A DNA stretch of 64,000 bases from Flammeovirgaceae bacterium (GCA_020635915.1 JACJYU010000001.1:1836501-1900500); one strand, 5' to 3'. Counted from the first letter of the stretch, positions 7,293 to 17,504 are shown. Notes: generated by a model not told the origin, from the letters alone. A program made the numbers and translations.

Positions 7293-10115
7293 ATGACCAA
7301 AGCCGTCCCATTTTCCGAACCGCAACTGGACCAGTTGGACCCAAGGCAATACATAATTATCAAGCGGGCAAGGGTCAACAACCTGAAGAACCTCAGTGTG
7401 GCCATTCCACGCAACAAATTGGTGGTCGTCACGGGGCTTTCCGGCTCGGGCAAATCTTCGCTGGCATTCGACACCCTGTTTGCCGAGGGCCAGCGGATGT
7501 ACGTGGAGAGCCTAAGCGCCTACGCCCGGCAGTTTTTGGGCAGGATGGAGAAACCGGACGTGGACTACATCCGGGGCGTGTCACCGGCCATTGCCATTGA
7601 GCAGAAAGTCAACACGCGCAACCCAAGGTCGACCGTGGGCACCACCACGGAAATATACGACTACCTGAAACTGCTGTTTGCCCGGATAGGCAAAACGTAC
7701 TCGCCCGTAAGTGGCCAGCCGGTGGCCAGGGACACCGTCACTTCGGTGGTGGACGCCATTCATAAGTTAAAGGACGGGACCAAAATCATGATTGCCTGCC
7801 CGCTAAAGGCCGCCCGGGGCAGGAAGCTGGAAGATGAACTCGGCCTCCTGCTGAGCAAAGGCTTTACGCGTGTGCTATTGGATGGGGAAGGCCGGTTTAT
7901 AGAAGAAATACTGGAAGCCAAAAAGAAGCCCAAAAAATCAGCTGTTTTTGAAATACTGGTGGACAGGGCCGTGACAAAAGCGGGGGACCCGGACCTGGCC
8001 TTCAGGCTTTCCGATTCCGTGCAAACCGCCTTTTTTGAGGGGCATGGCGATTGTTCGGTCTATGGCGGGGAGGCCGGCCCGCTGCATTTTTCCGACCGGT
8101 TTGAATTGGATGGCATTTCCTTTAGCGAGCCTTCCGTTAACCTTTTTAGTTTCAACAATCCCTACGGGGCGTGCCGCACCTGCGAAGGTTTTGGAAAAGT
8201 GTTGGGCATAGACGAGGACCTGGTGGTTCCGGACAAAGGCCTTTCGGTATTTGAGGGGGCCGTGGCGCCCTGGAGGAGCCCTGCCATGGGCAAATGGCTA
8301 AAGCCGCTGCTCAAGAATGGGATAAAGTTCGATTTCCCCATCCACCGCAGCTATTCCGACCTGACCCAGGCGGAGCGCGAGGTACTGTGGAACGGCAACG
8401 AGTACTTTGATGGCATCCACGGTTTCTTTGATTACCTGGGGACAAAAATGCACAAGATCCAATACCGCGTTATGTTGTCGCGGTACCGCGGCCGCACCAC
8501 CTGCCCCGATTGCAGGGGGACCCGGCTAAGAAAGGACGCGGCCTACGTCAAGATCAAAGGCACCTCCATTACCGACCTGGTGCTCATGCCGTTGGAGGAG
8601 TTGGCAGTGTTTTTTGAACGGATTGAGTTGTCGGAATTTGAGAGGAAGGTGGCAGATCGCATCCTAAAGGAAATCCGTTCGCGGGTGGACTATATGCTAA
8701 AGGTGGGGTTGGGGTACCTTACGCTCAACCGTCTTACTTCCACCCTGTCGGGCGGGGAGTTTCAGCGCATCAAGCTGGCCACTGCCCTGGGAAGCGCATT
8801 GGTGGGGTCCATGTACATCATGGACGAGCCCAGCATTGGGCTGCACCCCCGCGACACCGCACGGATGATCGAAGTGCTGAAATCGCTGCGCGACCTGGGC
8901 AATACGGTGATTGTAGTGGAGCACGAAGAAGAAATCATGCGGGCGGCCGACCAGATCATAGACATAGGCCCCGATGCCGGTGCCCACGGAGGGGAGTTGG
9001 TGTACCAGGGGCCGCTCAAAGGGCTTAACGGGAAGGTAACGACCCACACCACCAATTACCTGAGCAAGAAAGAGGAAATAAAAGTGCCGGCAAAAAGGCG
9101 CAAGTGGAAAGATGCCATAACCATAACCGGGGCCAGGGAAAACAACCTCAAAAATTTGAAGGTAGGGTTCCCCCTTGGTATCCTGACCGTGGTGACAGGG
9201 GTGAGCGGAAGCGGCAAGTCCACCTTGGTAAAAAAAATCCTTTACCCCGCCCTTGGCCGTGCCAACGGGTCCGTGGCAGACGCCCCGGGCAGGTACGATA
9301 AGCTGGAAGGGGATATTGCCAGGATTTCCCAGGTGGAATTTGTGGACCAGAACCCGATAGGAAAATCCTCAAGGTCGAACCCCATCAGTTACGTAAAGGC
9401 CTATGACGCCATTCGCCAGCTTTTTGCCGAGCAGCCACTGAGCAAGCAAAGGGGTTACAAGCCCTCCCACTATTCTTTCAACGTGGAAGGAGGCCGGTGC
9501 GAGACCTGCTCCGGTGAAGGAGAAACAAAAGTGGAGATGCAGTTTATGGCCGACATTTTCTTGAAATGCGAAAGTTGCCATGGAAAAAGGTTCAAGCAGG
9601 AGGTGTTGGAGGTGGAGTACCAAGGGAAAAACATTGCGGACATCCTCGATATGACCGTGGAGGAAGCAATGGTGTTTTTTAAAGATAAGAAAGCTGTTTA
9701 TGAGAAAATCCTGCCCTTGTACGAGGTGGGGCTGGGGTATGTAAAGCTGGGGCAAAGCTCCAACTCGCTGAGTGGAGGGGAGGCACAGCGGGTGAAGTTG
9801 GCTTCCTTCCTGGGGAAGAAAAACACGGACAGCCAGGACCATGTCCTCTTCATTTTTGATGAGCCCACCACAGGCCTTCATTTTCATGATATAGGCAAGT
9901 TGCTTAAAGCCATCAATGCTTTGGTGGACGAGGGGCACAGCGTTATCATAATCGAACACAACCTGGAGGTGGTCAAGTGCGCAGACTGGATAATCGACCT
10001 GGGCCCCGAAGGGGGCGAAAAGAATGGGGGTTATTTGGTTTTTGCCGGCACCCCTGAAGACATGGTAAAAAAAGCAAAAGGCCACACGGCAAGCTTTCTC
10101 AAGGGGAAAATATAG
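7293..10115 (+). CDS. uvrA: Excinuclease ABC subunit A (UvrA)
   Basis: This 940-residue protein is the DNA-damage-sensing ATPase of nucleotide excision repair and has the full UvrA layout. The first Walker [10 protein letters not shown] is at about 48-56, followed by the UvrB-binding/insertion region, the C-P-D-C zinc module near residue 407 and the first signature L-S-G-G-E-F-Q-R. The second half has Walker [10 protein letters not shown], the C-E-T-C...C-E-S-C zinc module, the second signature L-S-G-G-E-A-Q-R, and D-E-P-T-T-G-L-H. Length is normal for UvrA1. It is a single gene with no neighbouring uvrB. Function is assigned with high certainty. Confidence 0.97.
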   Translation: MTKAVPFSEPQLDQLDPRQYIIIKRARVNNLKNLSVAIPRNKLVVVTGLSGSGKSSLAFDTLFAEGQRMYVESLSAYARQFLGRMEKPDVDYIRGVSPAIAIEQKVNTRNPRSTVGTTTEIYDYLKLLFARIGKTYSPVSGQPVARDTVTSVVDAIHKLKDGTKIMIACPLKAARGRKLEDELGLLLSKGFTRVLLDGEGRFIEEILEAKKKPKKSAVFEILVDRAVTKAGDPDLAFRLSDSVQTAFFEGHGDCSVYGGEAGPLHFSDRFELDGISFSEPSVNLFSFNNPYGACRTCEGFGKVLGIDEDLVVPDKGLSVFEGAVAPWRSPAMGKWLKPLLKNGIKFDFPIHRSYSDLTQAEREVLWNGNEYFDGIHGFFDYLGTKMHKIQYRVMLSRYRGRTTCPDCRGTRLRKDAAYVKIKGTSITDLVLMPLEELAVFFERIELSEFERKVADRILKEIRSRVDYMLKVGLGYLTLNRLTSTLSGGEFQRIKLATALGSALVGSMYIMDEPSIGLHPRDTARMIEVLKSLRDLGNTVIVVEHEEEIMRAADQIIDIGPDAGAHGGELVYQGPLKGLNGKVTTHTTNYLSKKEEIKVPAKRRKWKDAITITGARENNLKNLKVGFPLGILTVVTGVSGSGKSTLVKKILYPALGRANGSVADAPGRYDKLEGDIARISQVEFVDQNPIGKSSRSNPISYVKAYDAIRQLFAEQPLSKQRGYKPSHYSFNVEGGRCETCSGEGETKVEMQFMADIFLKCESCHGKRFKQEVLEVEYQGKNIADILDMTVEEAMVFFKDKKAVYEKILPLYEVGLGYVKLGQSSNSLSGGEAQRVKLASFLGKKNTDSQDHVLFIFDEPTTGLHFHDIGKLLKAINALVDEGHSVIIIEHNLEVVKCADWIIDLGPEGGEKNGGYLVFAGTPEDMVKKAKGHTASFLKGKI

Positions 10116-10117
10116 CG

Positions 10118-10145
10118 TGGTGCCCGTCAGGCGCAAGGGGCACCA
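10118..10145. repeat. Hairpin after uvrA
   Basis: TGGTGCCC (10118-10125) pairs perfectly with GGGCACCA (10138-10145). It sits 3 nt after the uvrA stop but is followed by an A-run rather than a T-run on the plus strand, so it may stabilise the 3' end rather than act as a classic terminator. Confidence 0.35.
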
Positions 10146-10312
10146 TCAAAAAAAATCCAATGCCCGCAACAATCAAAAAAAAGAAATAAAAACATATTTT
10201 TGAACCGTTCAGGCAAAGGGCGCGCCCTGCTGGTGCAGCCAGTACCCGCTCAAACAAATCCACTTTCAATTGCTGTTTTTTTTAAAGTAGTTTGAACTCA
10301 AGATTTTCAAGT

Positions 10313-11737
10313 ATGGTTGGCCGTTCCATTTTAGCAAGGGCAATTGCCGTGTTCCTCTTTGCTGCTTTTTCCTGGTCTTGCGACAAAGCGGTTGACCCGG
10401 TAACGTATTGCGATTGTGCCAGTTGGGAAAATTGGGCCCAGGTGAAAGGGGTCAAATGTGGTTACCTCACCGTGCCCGAAGACCACTCCAAGCCTATGGG
10501 AAAATCCATCAGGATTGCCTTTGCCATTTTTAAGTCAAAAAACAAAAATCCTGATGCCATTCCGGTCATTTACCTTACCGGTGGGCCAGGAGGCCGCTCG
10601 CTGGATACGCCCGACCGATGGAGGGACCATGTACTGCGGCAGGTAGGGGACCTTATTGTGGTGGAGCAGCGGGGCATAGGGCTGTCCGGTGCCTTGCCGG
10701 ACATCAGTGAAACTTTTATCGACATTATTGCAGCCGATGCCTCTTCCGAAGAAGAAAAGGAGATCACCCTAAAGGCAATGAAAGACAAGGTCGCGGAGAT
10801 CAAGGCGCAGGGGATCAACCTGTCGAAGTACAACTCCACGCAAAACGCGAAGGACCTGGGTGCGCTGATGGACGCCCTGCCCTATGAAAAGTACAACCTT
10901 TACGGTACGTACTACGGCACCAAGCTGGGGATCATTACGATGAAGTACTTCTCTTCAAAGGTACATGCCGCAATCCTTGACAAGCCCATAATCCTTGACA
11001 ACACCGCGCTCGAAGCGAGGTTTCCCCATTTGATAAAGGCTTTCAACCAACTTTACGAAGAGTGCGCAAGCGACTCCACTTGTAGCAACGCCCACCCCAA
11101 CCTTCAGAAAGAGACGATAGAAGCCATCCAATCATTGAAGGACAGGCCCTTTACCGTGAGGTTGTTGGATAGGGATTTTACGCTAAACCCCCAGGACGCG
11201 GTGTTTTTTATCCGGTACCTCTTTTACAAGGCCGATGCTTTTGAAACGGTGCCAAGGTTTGTCCACGCCATTAACGTACGCGACACGGCCGTGGTGGAAG
11301 AGTTGGGCGATTTTCCCGCCCGCATGCTCAAGGGGGCAAACAGCTCTGCGTTTTTGAGCTTTACCGCCTATGAGGAATTTTCCGATAAGACCCCATCCAA
11401 CGTGCAGGCCTTTATGAAATCAAACCCTGAGCTGGCGGAAGGGGTGGCCTGGTTCCAGGCGTTTATCCCCGCACTGGTGCAGTGGCACGATGGGCGGGTG
11501 TCGGAAGAAGAGGCCACGCTCAAAGACATAGCGGTGCCCACCCTTATCATTACCAACGACCTCGACCCGCTTATGCCCCCGCACAACACCAAGCTTTTTG
11601 AAGATGCCCTTTTGCACAACCAGGTGTTGCGGCTCAACCATTACGAACAAGACTATGCGGGCAATTGTATTTCCAAAATAAAAACCGGATTCCTGCTGGA
11701 CTGCGAGGGCAAAATAGACACAAAGTGCCTGCAGTAA
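10313..11737 (+). CDS. Alpha/beta-hydrolase-fold lipoprotein lacking the nucleophile Ser (TAP/S33-like)
   Basis: This 474-residue protein starts with a lipoprotein signal peptide (F-S-W-S-C) if the ATG at 10313 is used; an in-frame TTG at 10292 adds seven residues. It has the layout of tripeptidyl-aminopeptidase-like hydrolases: the oxyanion loop G-G-P-G-G near residue 90, E-Q-R-G-I-G-L-S-G near residue 117, a candidate acid Asp418 in N-D-L-D-P-L-M-P-P and a candidate His443. The nucleophile elbow, normally G-x-S-Y-G, reads G-T-Y-Y-G (Tyr200, codon TAC at 10910-10912). The conserved Asp and His frame suggests a pseudoenzyme or binding protein rather than a decaying gene. It probably sits on the periplasmic side or the cell surface. 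Confidence 0.85.
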   Translation: MVGRSILARAIAVFLFAAFSWSCDKAVDPVTYCDCASWENWAQVKGVKCGYLTVPEDHSKPMGKSIRIAFAIFKSKNKNPDAIPVIYLTGGPGGRSLDTPDRWRDHVLRQVGDLIVVEQRGIGLSGALPDISETFIDIIAADASSEEEKEITLKAMKDKVAEIKAQGINLSKYNSTQNAKDLGALMDALPYEKYNLYGTYYGTKLGIITMKYFSSKVHAAILDKPIILDNTALEARFPHLIKAFNQLYEECASDSTCSNAHPNLQKETIEAIQSLKDRPFTVRLLDRDFTLNPQDAVFFIRYLFYKADAFETVPRFVHAINVRDTAVVEELGDFPARMLKGANSSAFLSFTAYEEFSDKTPSNVQAFMKSNPELAEGVAWFQAFIPALVQWHDGRVSEEEATLKDIAVPTLIITNDLDPLMPPHNTKLFEDALLHNQVLRLNHYEQDYAGNCISKIKTGFLLDCEGKIDTKCLQ

Positions 11738-11767
11738 ACTGCAAGGGGAGCGTTGCCCCAAGAAAAG

Positions 11768-13291
11768 CTAGGCTTTTTGCAACATGGAGAGGATGTCATC
11801 GATGTGCTCCCGGCTGTTGCTAAGCCGGGGCACTTTGTTTTGACCGCCCAGCTTACCGCGTTTTTTCATCCAGTTGTAGAAGGTGCCATCCTCCACGCTG
11901 TGCACTTTCGGCATCATAAGGGCCAAATCAAAGGCACGCTTTGCATCATAATCGGAGTTGGCCTTTCGAAGGGAGGCATCAAGCAACGCAGTGAATTTTT
12001 CGAGGTCATTGGGCTTTACCTTAAACTCTATTATCCATTCGTGCCCCCCCCTGTGGGATTTTTCAAGGAAAATGGGACCTACCGTAAAATTGTCAATAAC
12101 GGCCCCAGTTTGTTCGCATGCCTCGGTAATGGCCGTCTCGGCATTTTCTATGATCACCTCTTCCCCAAACACGTTGATAAAATGCTTTGTCCTGCCCGAA
12201 ATTTTGATCCGGTACGGGGAGGTGCTGGTAAACTTTACGGTATCGCCAATATTGTACCGCCAAAGCCCTGCATTGGTGGTGATGACCATGGCATAGTTTT
12301 TCCCTATTTCCACCTCGTCCAGGCCAATGGTTTCCGGGTGTTCCTTGTTGAATTCATCTGCAGGAATGAACTCGTAAAATATGCCATAGTCCAGCATCAA
12401 GAGCAGGTCATCGGCCCCTTTCCTGTCCTGGATGCCGAAAAACCCTTCGCTGGCATTGTAGGTGTCCCAGTACCTCATGTGTTCGACAGGGATAAGGGAC
12501 TTGAAAAGTTTTTTATACGGTTGGAAAGACACCGCGCCATGAAAAAACACTTCCAGGTTGGGCCACACTTCCAGGATATTGGCTTTTTTCTCCAGTTCCA
12601 GGATGCGTTGGATCAGGAGCACCGTCCAGGTGGGCACCCCGGCAATATTGGTCACGTTTACTTTTGCCGTTTCGGCCGCCAGCTTCTCTATCTTTTCTTC
12701 CCAGTTGTCCATTAATGCCACATCCAGGCTGGGCGTGCGGATAAACTGTGCCCAGGGGGGAAGGTTTTGCATGATCACGGCAGACACATCGCCATAGAAG
12801 GAGGTGGAAGAGGGGTCAAACTCATTGACCTTGTGGCTGCCCCCCACGGCCACCCCTTTGCCCGAAAAAACCTGTGTGTCGGGGTAATTGTTGACATAAA
12901 TGGAGAGCATGTCCTTGCCACCTTTAAAATGGCAATCCTCCAACGCTTCGGGCGATACGGGAATAAACTTGCTCCTGGCATTGGTGGTCCCGGAAGACTT
13001 GGCAAACCACTTGATTTCGGACGGCCACAATACGTTTTGCTCGCCCCGCATCACCCGGTTGATGTAAGGGAACAGTTGCTCATAGGTATAAACGGGGACC
13101 CTCTGCTTAAAATGCTCGTAGTGCATGAGTTCATCGAAGGCGTACTTTTTGCCAAATTCGGTGCCCCGCCCCATGTACATGATTTTTTTTAATACTTCGT
13201 CCTGCACTTCATGGGGGTACTTCATAAAGAGCTCCATTTGGTGCATCCTTTTTTTCATCACCCAGGTGAGTATGGAATTAAGTATTTGCAT
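11768..13291 (-). CDS. GH3 family protein (ANL-like acyl-acid amido synthetase)
   Basis: This 507-residue protein matches the GH3 auxin-responsive family in length and motifs: the ATP/phosphate-binding loop S-S-G-T-T-N-A-R-S-K near residue 95 and a Y-N-A-S-E-G-F-F block near 285. The later Y-R-Y/W-R-Y-N-I-G-D region is characteristic of adenylating GH3 enzymes. Plant GH3 proteins join acyl acids such as auxin or jasmonate to amino acids via acyl-adenylates. Bacterial homologues are common in Bacteroidota but mostly uncharacterised. There is no signal peptide. It runs in the same direction as lptB but is separated from it by ~104 nt. The substrate is unknown. Confidence 0.88.
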   Translation of the reverse strand: MQILNSILTWVMKKRMHQMELFMKYPHEVQDEVLKKIMYMGRGTEFGKKYAFDELMHYEHFKQRVPVYTYEQLFPYINRVMRGEQNVLWPSEIKWFAKSSGTTNARSKFIPVSPEALEDCHFKGGKDMLSIYVNNYPDTQVFSGKGVAVGGSHKVNEFDPSSTSFYGDVSAVIMQNLPPWAQFIRTPSLDVALMDNWEEKIEKLAAETAKVNVTNIAGVPTWTVLLIQRILELEKKANILEVWPNLEVFFHGAVSFQPYKKLFKSLIPVEHMRYWDTYNASEGFFGIQDRKGADDLLLMLDYGIFYEFIPADEFNKEHPETIGLDEVEIGKNYAMVITTNAGLWRYNIGDTVKFTSTSPYRIKISGRTKHFINVFGEEVIIENAETAITEACEQTGAVIDNFTVGPIFLEKSHRGGHEWIIEFKVKPNDLEKFTALLDASLRKANSDYDAKRAFDLALMMPKVHSVEDGTFYNWMKKRGKLGGQNKVPRLSNSREHIDDILSMLQKA

Positions 13292-13395
13292 GTTATTGGC
13301 GGCCTTGCATTAAAACCGAACCATAATAATAAATTAATAAAAAAAACGGAATAGGCCTACGGGAATAAAAACTTTAGGCCAGGCCGCGTGGGCCG

Positions 13396-14130
13396 CTAAA
13401 CGCGTGCCCGCCTCAACTGGAAGTTTTGCCCAAGGTACACTTTTCTCACCATAGGATCATTGGCAAGTTCTTCGGCCGATCCGGCACGGAACAATTTCCC
13501 CTCCACCATAAGGTATGCCCGGTCGGTGATCGACAAGGTTTCGTCCACGTTGTGGTCCGTAATCAATATGCCAATGTTTTTTTTCTTAAGCTTGGAAACG
13601 ATGGACTGTATTTCCTCCACCGCAATGGGGTCCACACCGGCAAAGGGTTCGTCCAGGAGGACAAAATGGGGGTCCACGGCCAATGCACGGGCGATTTCCG
13701 TCCTTCGTCTTTCACCGCCCGACAGCACCATTCCCATGTTGTTCCTCACATGGGTAAGGCTAAATTCCTCCAAAAGGCTTTCCACCTTTTCCTTTCGCTC
13801 CTTGCGGCCCATGTCGCGCATCTCCAGGGGCGCCATCAGGTTTTCTTCCACAGTGAGCTTACGAAAAACGGAGGCCTCCTGGGCAAGGTAGCCGATGCCC
13901 AACTTGGCCCTTTGGTACATGGGCAGCCCGGTGATGTCTTCATGGTCGAGGAAAATTTTTCCTCCATTGGGTTTTATCAGCCCTACGATCATATAAAAGC
14001 TGGTGGTTTTGCCGGCACCGTTGGGGCCCAGCAGCCCTACGATTTCCCCTTGCTCCACCTGCACGGAAACATCGTTCACCACCGTGCGCTTCTTGTACTT
14101 CTTTACCAGGTGTTCTGCCTTTAATATCAT
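13396..14130 (-). CDS. lptB: LPS export ABC transporter ATP-binding protein LptB
   Basis: This 244-residue ABC ATPase has Walker [10 protein letters not shown] near residue 37, Q-loop Y-L-A-Q-E-A-S-V-F, signature L-S-G-G-E-R-R-R near 137 and Walker [11 protein letters not shown]. The pattern [12 protein letters not shown] is diagnostic for LptB. LptB powers the LptFG complex, which lifts lipopolysaccharide from the inner membrane to the outer membrane. I chose the ATG at 14130 over the TTG at 14139; this leaves 1 nt after the recJ stop, so the two genes are probably co-transcribed from the Gly-rich protein gene. Confidence 0.95.
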   Translation of the reverse strand: MILKAEHLVKKYKKRTVVNDVSVQVEQGEIVGLLGPNGAGKTTSFYMIVGLIKPNGGKIFLDHEDITGLPMYQRAKLGIGYLAQEASVFRKLTVEENLMAPLEMRDMGRKERKEKVESLLEEFSLTHVRNNMGMVLSGGERRRTEIARALAVDPHFVLLDEPFAGVDPIAVEEIQSIVSKLKKKNIGILITDHNVDETLSITDRAYLMVEGKLFRAGSAEELANDPMVRKVYLGQNFQLRRARV

Positions 14131-14131
14131 G

Positions 14132-15832
14132 CTAATCAAATTTGATGTCTTTCAACCTCAATTGCAAAGACGTCATTCCATTATACGTGTTTTCCTCTAT
14201 GGTGTAGGCCATCGTAAAAGTTTTGCCGGAAGCCAGCGGTTCATAATGCGGCATCATATCAAAGCCCACCACGTTCACCACGGTGTCGCTGCCGTGTTGG
14301 GCCGCCAGGAAACGGATGTGTTTTTCTTTGAAGCCGGACAGGGAATTTTTAACAAAAACCCCGCCTGTTTTGAATACCGGCTTGTGGTTTTCGGGGCCAA
14401 ACGGGGCCATCTGCTTGAGGATGGAACGGAATTTTGGGGTGATGGCCTGGAAGGGGAGTTCCAGGTCTATCTCTATCACCGGTGTGAGCATTTCTTCCGT
14501 GATGGTGGAGGCGACCACCTCCTCAAATTTTTGTTGGAAGGCCGGAAGGTTTTCTTTTGCCAGGGTGAGCCCTGCCGCGTATTTGTGGCCGCCATATTTT
14601 TCCAGCAGGGGCGCGCAACTGGAGATGGCCTGGTGCAGGTCAAAGCCTTTCACACTCCGGGCAGAGCCCGTGATCATATTGTTGGCCCCGGTAAGGATAA
14701 TCGTAGGGCGGTAGTATTTCTCCACACAACGGGCCGCCACTATACCGATCACCCCTTTGTGCCAGGTGCCTTTGTAAAGCACAGTGGTTTTTGCCTTGCG
14801 CAGGTTTTTGTCCGATTCGATCATGCCAATGGCTTCATCGGTAATGGAGAGGTCGAACTCCCTTCGTTCTTCGTTTTTGATGTTTATCTTTTCGGCCAGG
14901 GCCATGGCCGCTTCATCGTCTTTGGCAATCAGCAATTCAACGGCATCCCTGGCGTGGCTTACCCTGCCTGCCGCGTTGATGCGGGGCCCCAGCGTAAACA
15001 CTATGGTGGAGATGTCCATTTCGTTTTTGCTGCCGGAGAGCTCGATCAGGGCCTTGAGCCCGGGCATGGGCCTACGGTTCAGCTTTTCCAAACCAAAATA
15101 TGCCAGCGTTCGGTTTTCACCGTTTACCGGTACGATATCGGAAGCAATGCTGACGGCCACCAGGTCTATGTATTGTTGGAGTTCGCTTTCGTCCCGGTGT
15201 TTTCGGGCGTAGGCCTGCAACAGCTTAAAGCCCAGGCCGCACCCGCTCAGTTCGGGAAAAGGATAGTGGCAGTCTTTTCGCTTTGGGTCAAGCACGGCCA
15301 CGGCCTGGGGGATGTGGTCGCCCGGCAGGTGGTGGTCGCATATGATGAAATCTATGCCCTTATGCTCGGCCATCAATACCATGTCGGCCGCCTTAATGCC
15401 CAGGTCCAGGGCTATGATCAGGGAGAACCCGTTTCGATCGGCCCAAATGATCCCTTCTTTCGATACGCCATAGCCTTCCTTGGAACGGTCCGGCAAATAG
15501 AAGTCACAGTGGGGGTAAAAGTTTTTGAGGTAGCGGTAAACCAATGCCACGGAAGTGGTGCCGTCCACATCGTAGTCACCGTATATCAAAATTTTTTCTT
15601 CCCGTGCGATGGCGGCATGCAGTCGTTCCACTGCCTTGTCCATGTCTTTTAAAAGGAAAGGGTCGTGGAGGTGCTGCAGCGATGGCCTGAAGAACCGTTT
15701 GGCCTCTTCAAAACCGGCAATGCCCCTTTGCACAAGGATTGTGGCCAGGTAGGGGTTGACATTGATGCTTTTGCCAAGGGCCTCAACGGTTTGCCGGGGT
15801 GGGGAGGGTTTTTGTATCCAACGTTTTTCCAT
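14132..15832 (-). CDS. recJ: Single-stranded-DNA-specific exonuclease RecJ
   Basis: This 566-residue DHH-family nuclease has motif [10 protein letters not shown] at residues 86-94, the D-H-H-L-P-G-D motif near 160 and the DHHA1 region ending in G-G-H-K-Y-A-A-G-L near 420. A C-terminal OB-like domain follows. RecJ degrades single-stranded DNA 5' to 3' in recombination and mismatch repair. Length is normal. It starts 2 nt after the stop of the Gly-rich protein gene and is followed by lptB after 1 nt, which makes a tight three-gene operon of unrelated functions. Confidence 0.95.
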   Translation of the reverse strand: MEKRWIQKPSPPRQTVEALGKSINVNPYLATILVQRGIAGFEEAKRFFRPSLQHLHDPFLLKDMDKAVERLHAAIAREEKILIYGDYDVDGTTSVALVYRYLKNFYPHCDFYLPDRSKEGYGVSKEGIIWADRNGFSLIIALDLGIKAADMVLMAEHKGIDFIICDHHLPGDHIPQAVAVLDPKRKDCHYPFPELSGCGLGFKLLQAYARKHRDESELQQYIDLVAVSIASDIVPVNGENRTLAYFGLEKLNRRPMPGLKALIELSGSKNEMDISTIVFTLGPRINAAGRVSHARDAVELLIAKDDEAAMALAEKINIKNEERREFDLSITDEAIGMIESDKNLRKAKTTVLYKGTWHKGVIGIVAARCVEKYYRPTIILTGANNMITGSARSVKGFDLHQAISSCAPLLEKYGGHKYAAGLTLAKENLPAFQQKFEEVVASTITEEMLTPVIEIDLELPFQAITPKFRSILKQMAPFGPENHKPVFKTGGVFVKNSLSGFKEKHIRFLAAQHGSDTVVNVVGFDMMPHYEPLASGKTFTMAYTIEENTYNGMTSLQLRLKDIKFD

Positions 15833-15834
15833 GG

Positions 15835-16626
15835 CTAGTTTTCTTCAAAATCAATGGCCCCGTTTTTGCCGGGGTTGCCGCCTGCCCCCTCTTTTCCTTT
15901 TGGGCCCTGGTTCCCGTCCTGTGAGGTGCGCCCGGCACTAACGAGGCCTGCCAGCCCGCCCAGCCCGCCTTCACCTCCCAATCCTGCGTTTCCCCCATAG
16001 GCCCTCACCTGAATTTTGTTCCCCATCCATGCCCGTAGGCTGCCACAACCGTTGCACGTAAGGGTGAGGGTGCCGCCATTCCCGGCATTGCCCCCATCGC
16101 CCCCATCCCCACCTGCGCCCCCATTGCCCCCGGGGCATAGGCGGGTTCCGGGGCTTCCCCCGCCCCCGTTGCCTCCTTTGCCCCCATCTCCCCCGTTGCC
16201 CCCGCTGAGTTCAAAAGAAAGCTTCCCGGCAATGGTAAGCTGGCCAAAATAGATAAATAGGTTTACCCCGTCTGTGCCGTTTGTGCCGTTTTTGCCGGGC
16301 CTGCCGGGGATGCCATCTTTGCACGGCCCGGTTGCCGTGTAGCCTGCCAGCCCCTTTTCGCCATCTGCCCCATTGGCCCCATGGCCAACGATGGCGCAAT
16401 CGGTGCCCACCTGGATTACTTTGGCATGGATGAAATTATCGGTTTTATTCCTATTGAGGACAATACGGGAGGCATTTTCCATGATGAGGGTGTCGGCCAC
16501 CAGGATGTCGGACCCGATAAGAGGGTAGGACTCCCCTGCCGGTATTACCAATTTTTCCACCCGGATTTGTGCGTGGCAAAAAGCGGTAGAAAGGAAAAGC
16601 AGAAAAGGAAACAGGGCAACCCTCAT
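15835..16626 (-). CDS. Exported Gly-rich collagen-like protein
   Basis: This 263-residue protein starts with a signal peptide (M-R-V-A-L-F-P-F-L-L) from the ATG at 16626; an in-frame TTG at 16641 is less likely. Residues ~25-85 look like a short beta-strand region. Gly-X-Y runs follow (G-I-P-G-R-P-G-K-N-G-T-N-G and similar), then a G-G-N-G-G-D-G-G-type tract and a C-terminal Gly-rich segment (G-P-K-G-K-E-G-A-G-G-N-P-G). Four Cys fall in or between the Gly-rich segments. It may be a fibrous cell-surface or periplasmic protein. There is no sorting signal that I recognise. It is the first gene of the operon with recJ and lptB, an unexpected setting. Confidence 0.75.
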   Translation of the reverse strand: MRVALFPFLLFLSTAFCHAQIRVEKLVIPAGESYPLIGSDILVADTLIMENASRIVLNRNKTDNFIHAKVIQVGTDCAIVGHGANGADGEKGLAGYTATGPCKDGIPGRPGKNGTNGTDGVNLFIYFGQLTIAGKLSFELSGGNGGDGGKGGNGGGGSPGTRLCPGGNGGAGGDGGDGGNAGNGGTLTLTCNGCGSLRAWMGNKIQVRAYGGNAGLGGEGGLGGLAGLVSAGRTSQDGNQGPKGKEGAGGNPGKNGAIDFEEN

Positions 16627-16654
16627 TTTACAAAAATACAAGTTCTGGCGTACT

Positions 16655-16692
16655 CCCTAAAAAAACAAAGGGCAGCGCCATGCACTGCCCTT
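16655..16692 (-). terminator. Rho-independent terminator of the SPOR-like gene
   Basis: Arms at 16685-16692 and 16668-16675 form a perfect 8-bp stem with a 9-nt loop. On the minus strand the stem is followed by a T-rich run (complement of 16658-16665). It lies just after the minus-strand coiled-coil/SPOR-like gene and before the Gly-rich protein gene. Confidence 0.8.
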
Positions 16693-16715
16693 GCCCACTT
16701 GGTGATGAGGGTATT

Positions 16716-17354
16716 TTATTTTGAGGTTTTCTTTGCGGGGGCCTTGCCGTCCACCACGCCTTCCAAAACGTCCTTGATTTCCACGCGTTGCCCATCTTTA
16801 TAAGGGACAATCCATGCATCGCTCACGCCCATTTCCCTCATGTATTTTTTAAAAGTATCGGCCTCCCAGTAATCGCGGAAAATACCGATGGTGATTTTCT
16901 GTTCGCCATCTGCCACTTCACCGCCAAAGTTGGGGTTGTTTTCAAAATATTTGGAGAGGTCCTTGTTTTTGAATGCCCCAATCTGAACTTTAAAGACCAC
17001 CCCCTTGGAAAAATCCATGGAATTTGCTGGGGGGGCCTCCTTCAATTTTGAAAGTTCGGCCTTGGCAGAGGTAAGGTCGCCCCTCATCCTGGAGATTTGG
17101 TCCTCCAACTCCGCAATCCTGGCGTCCTTGTCGCTTACGGATGACTTGAGTTGGTTGACCTGTGTGGTGAGGGTGTTCACCTGGCTGTCTGCGGTTTGCT
17201 TGGCTTCAACGAATGTCTTGAAGTTGGCGGGGTTTTTGGCATATTCCTTGGCTTTCTTTTTCCACTCTTTTTTTTCCTTTTTGGAGAGCTGCGCGAAAAC
17301 TTGCGTGCCGGAAAAAATCAATGCCAGGCAGAGGAACAATACTCTAGTTTTCAT
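16716..17354 (-). CDS. Exported coiled-coil protein with SPOR-like C-terminal domain
   Basis: This is a 212-residue protein with a signal peptide (M-K-T-R-V-L-F-L-C-L-A-L). A Lys/Glu-rich helix follows, then a heptad-patterned coiled coil at about 55-108 (V-N-T-L-T-T-Q-V-N-Q-L-K). The C-terminal domain at about 120-200 (V-F-K-V-Q-I-G-A-F-K and I-G-I-F-R-D-Y-W-E-A) resembles SPOR domains, which bind denuded peptidoglycan. It is likely periplasmic and may contact the cell wall. It ends in an alanine/lysine tail. It is an isolated gene with its own terminator. Confidence 0.75.
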   Translation of the reverse strand: MKTRVLFLCLALIFSGTQVFAQLSKKEKKEWKKKAKEYAKNPANFKTFVEAKQTADSQVNTLTTQVNQLKSSVSDKDARIAELEDQISRMRGDLTSAKAELSKLKEAPPANSMDFSKGVVFKVQIGAFKNKDLSKYFENNPNFGGEVADGEQKITIGIFRDYWEADTFKKYMREMGVSDAWIVPYKDGQRVEIKDVLEGVVDGKAPAKKTSK

Positions 17355-17473
17355 AGGTGTTGGTTTGGGGTTTAAAATTTTTTAAAAATTTGCCTTGGTC
17401 CAGTTCAGCCCAAAGGTCGATAGGGCAAAGCCATTTTGTTCGTTATTGGGTTAAATTATGGATTAAAAGTAAT

Positions 17474-17504
17474 AAAAAAACTTGATCCAGGCCTTTTTCG
17501 GCCT
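17474..17504 (-). terminator. Possible weak terminator of fumC
   Basis: AGGCC (17489-17493) and GGCCT (17500-17504) form a short stem. On the minus strand it is followed, after about 8 nt, by seven T residues (complement of 17474-17480). The stem is short and the T-run is offset, so support is modest. Confidence 0.35.

Noticed and set aside
11753..12715. 320-codon plus-strand frame over the GH3 gene
   Set aside because: Antisense shadow of the GH3 family gene; no motif of its own.
14003..15652. Long open frame (549 codons) on the plus strand across recJ and the lptB start
   Set aside because: It is antisense to recJ, whose DHH motifs are clear, and it crosses a gene boundary; no recognisable domain.
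16030..16210. Repetitive G-rich/C-rich tract considered as a CRISPR or DNA satellite
   Set aside because: The repetition follows codons for Gly-Gly-X and Gly-X-Y in an intact gene; there are no regular spacers or direct repeats of CRISPR length.
16016..16252. Pro-rich plus-strand frame opposite the Gly-rich tract
   Set aside because: Pro-rich reading is the complement of GGN-rich codons of the collagen-like gene; no signal peptide or start context.
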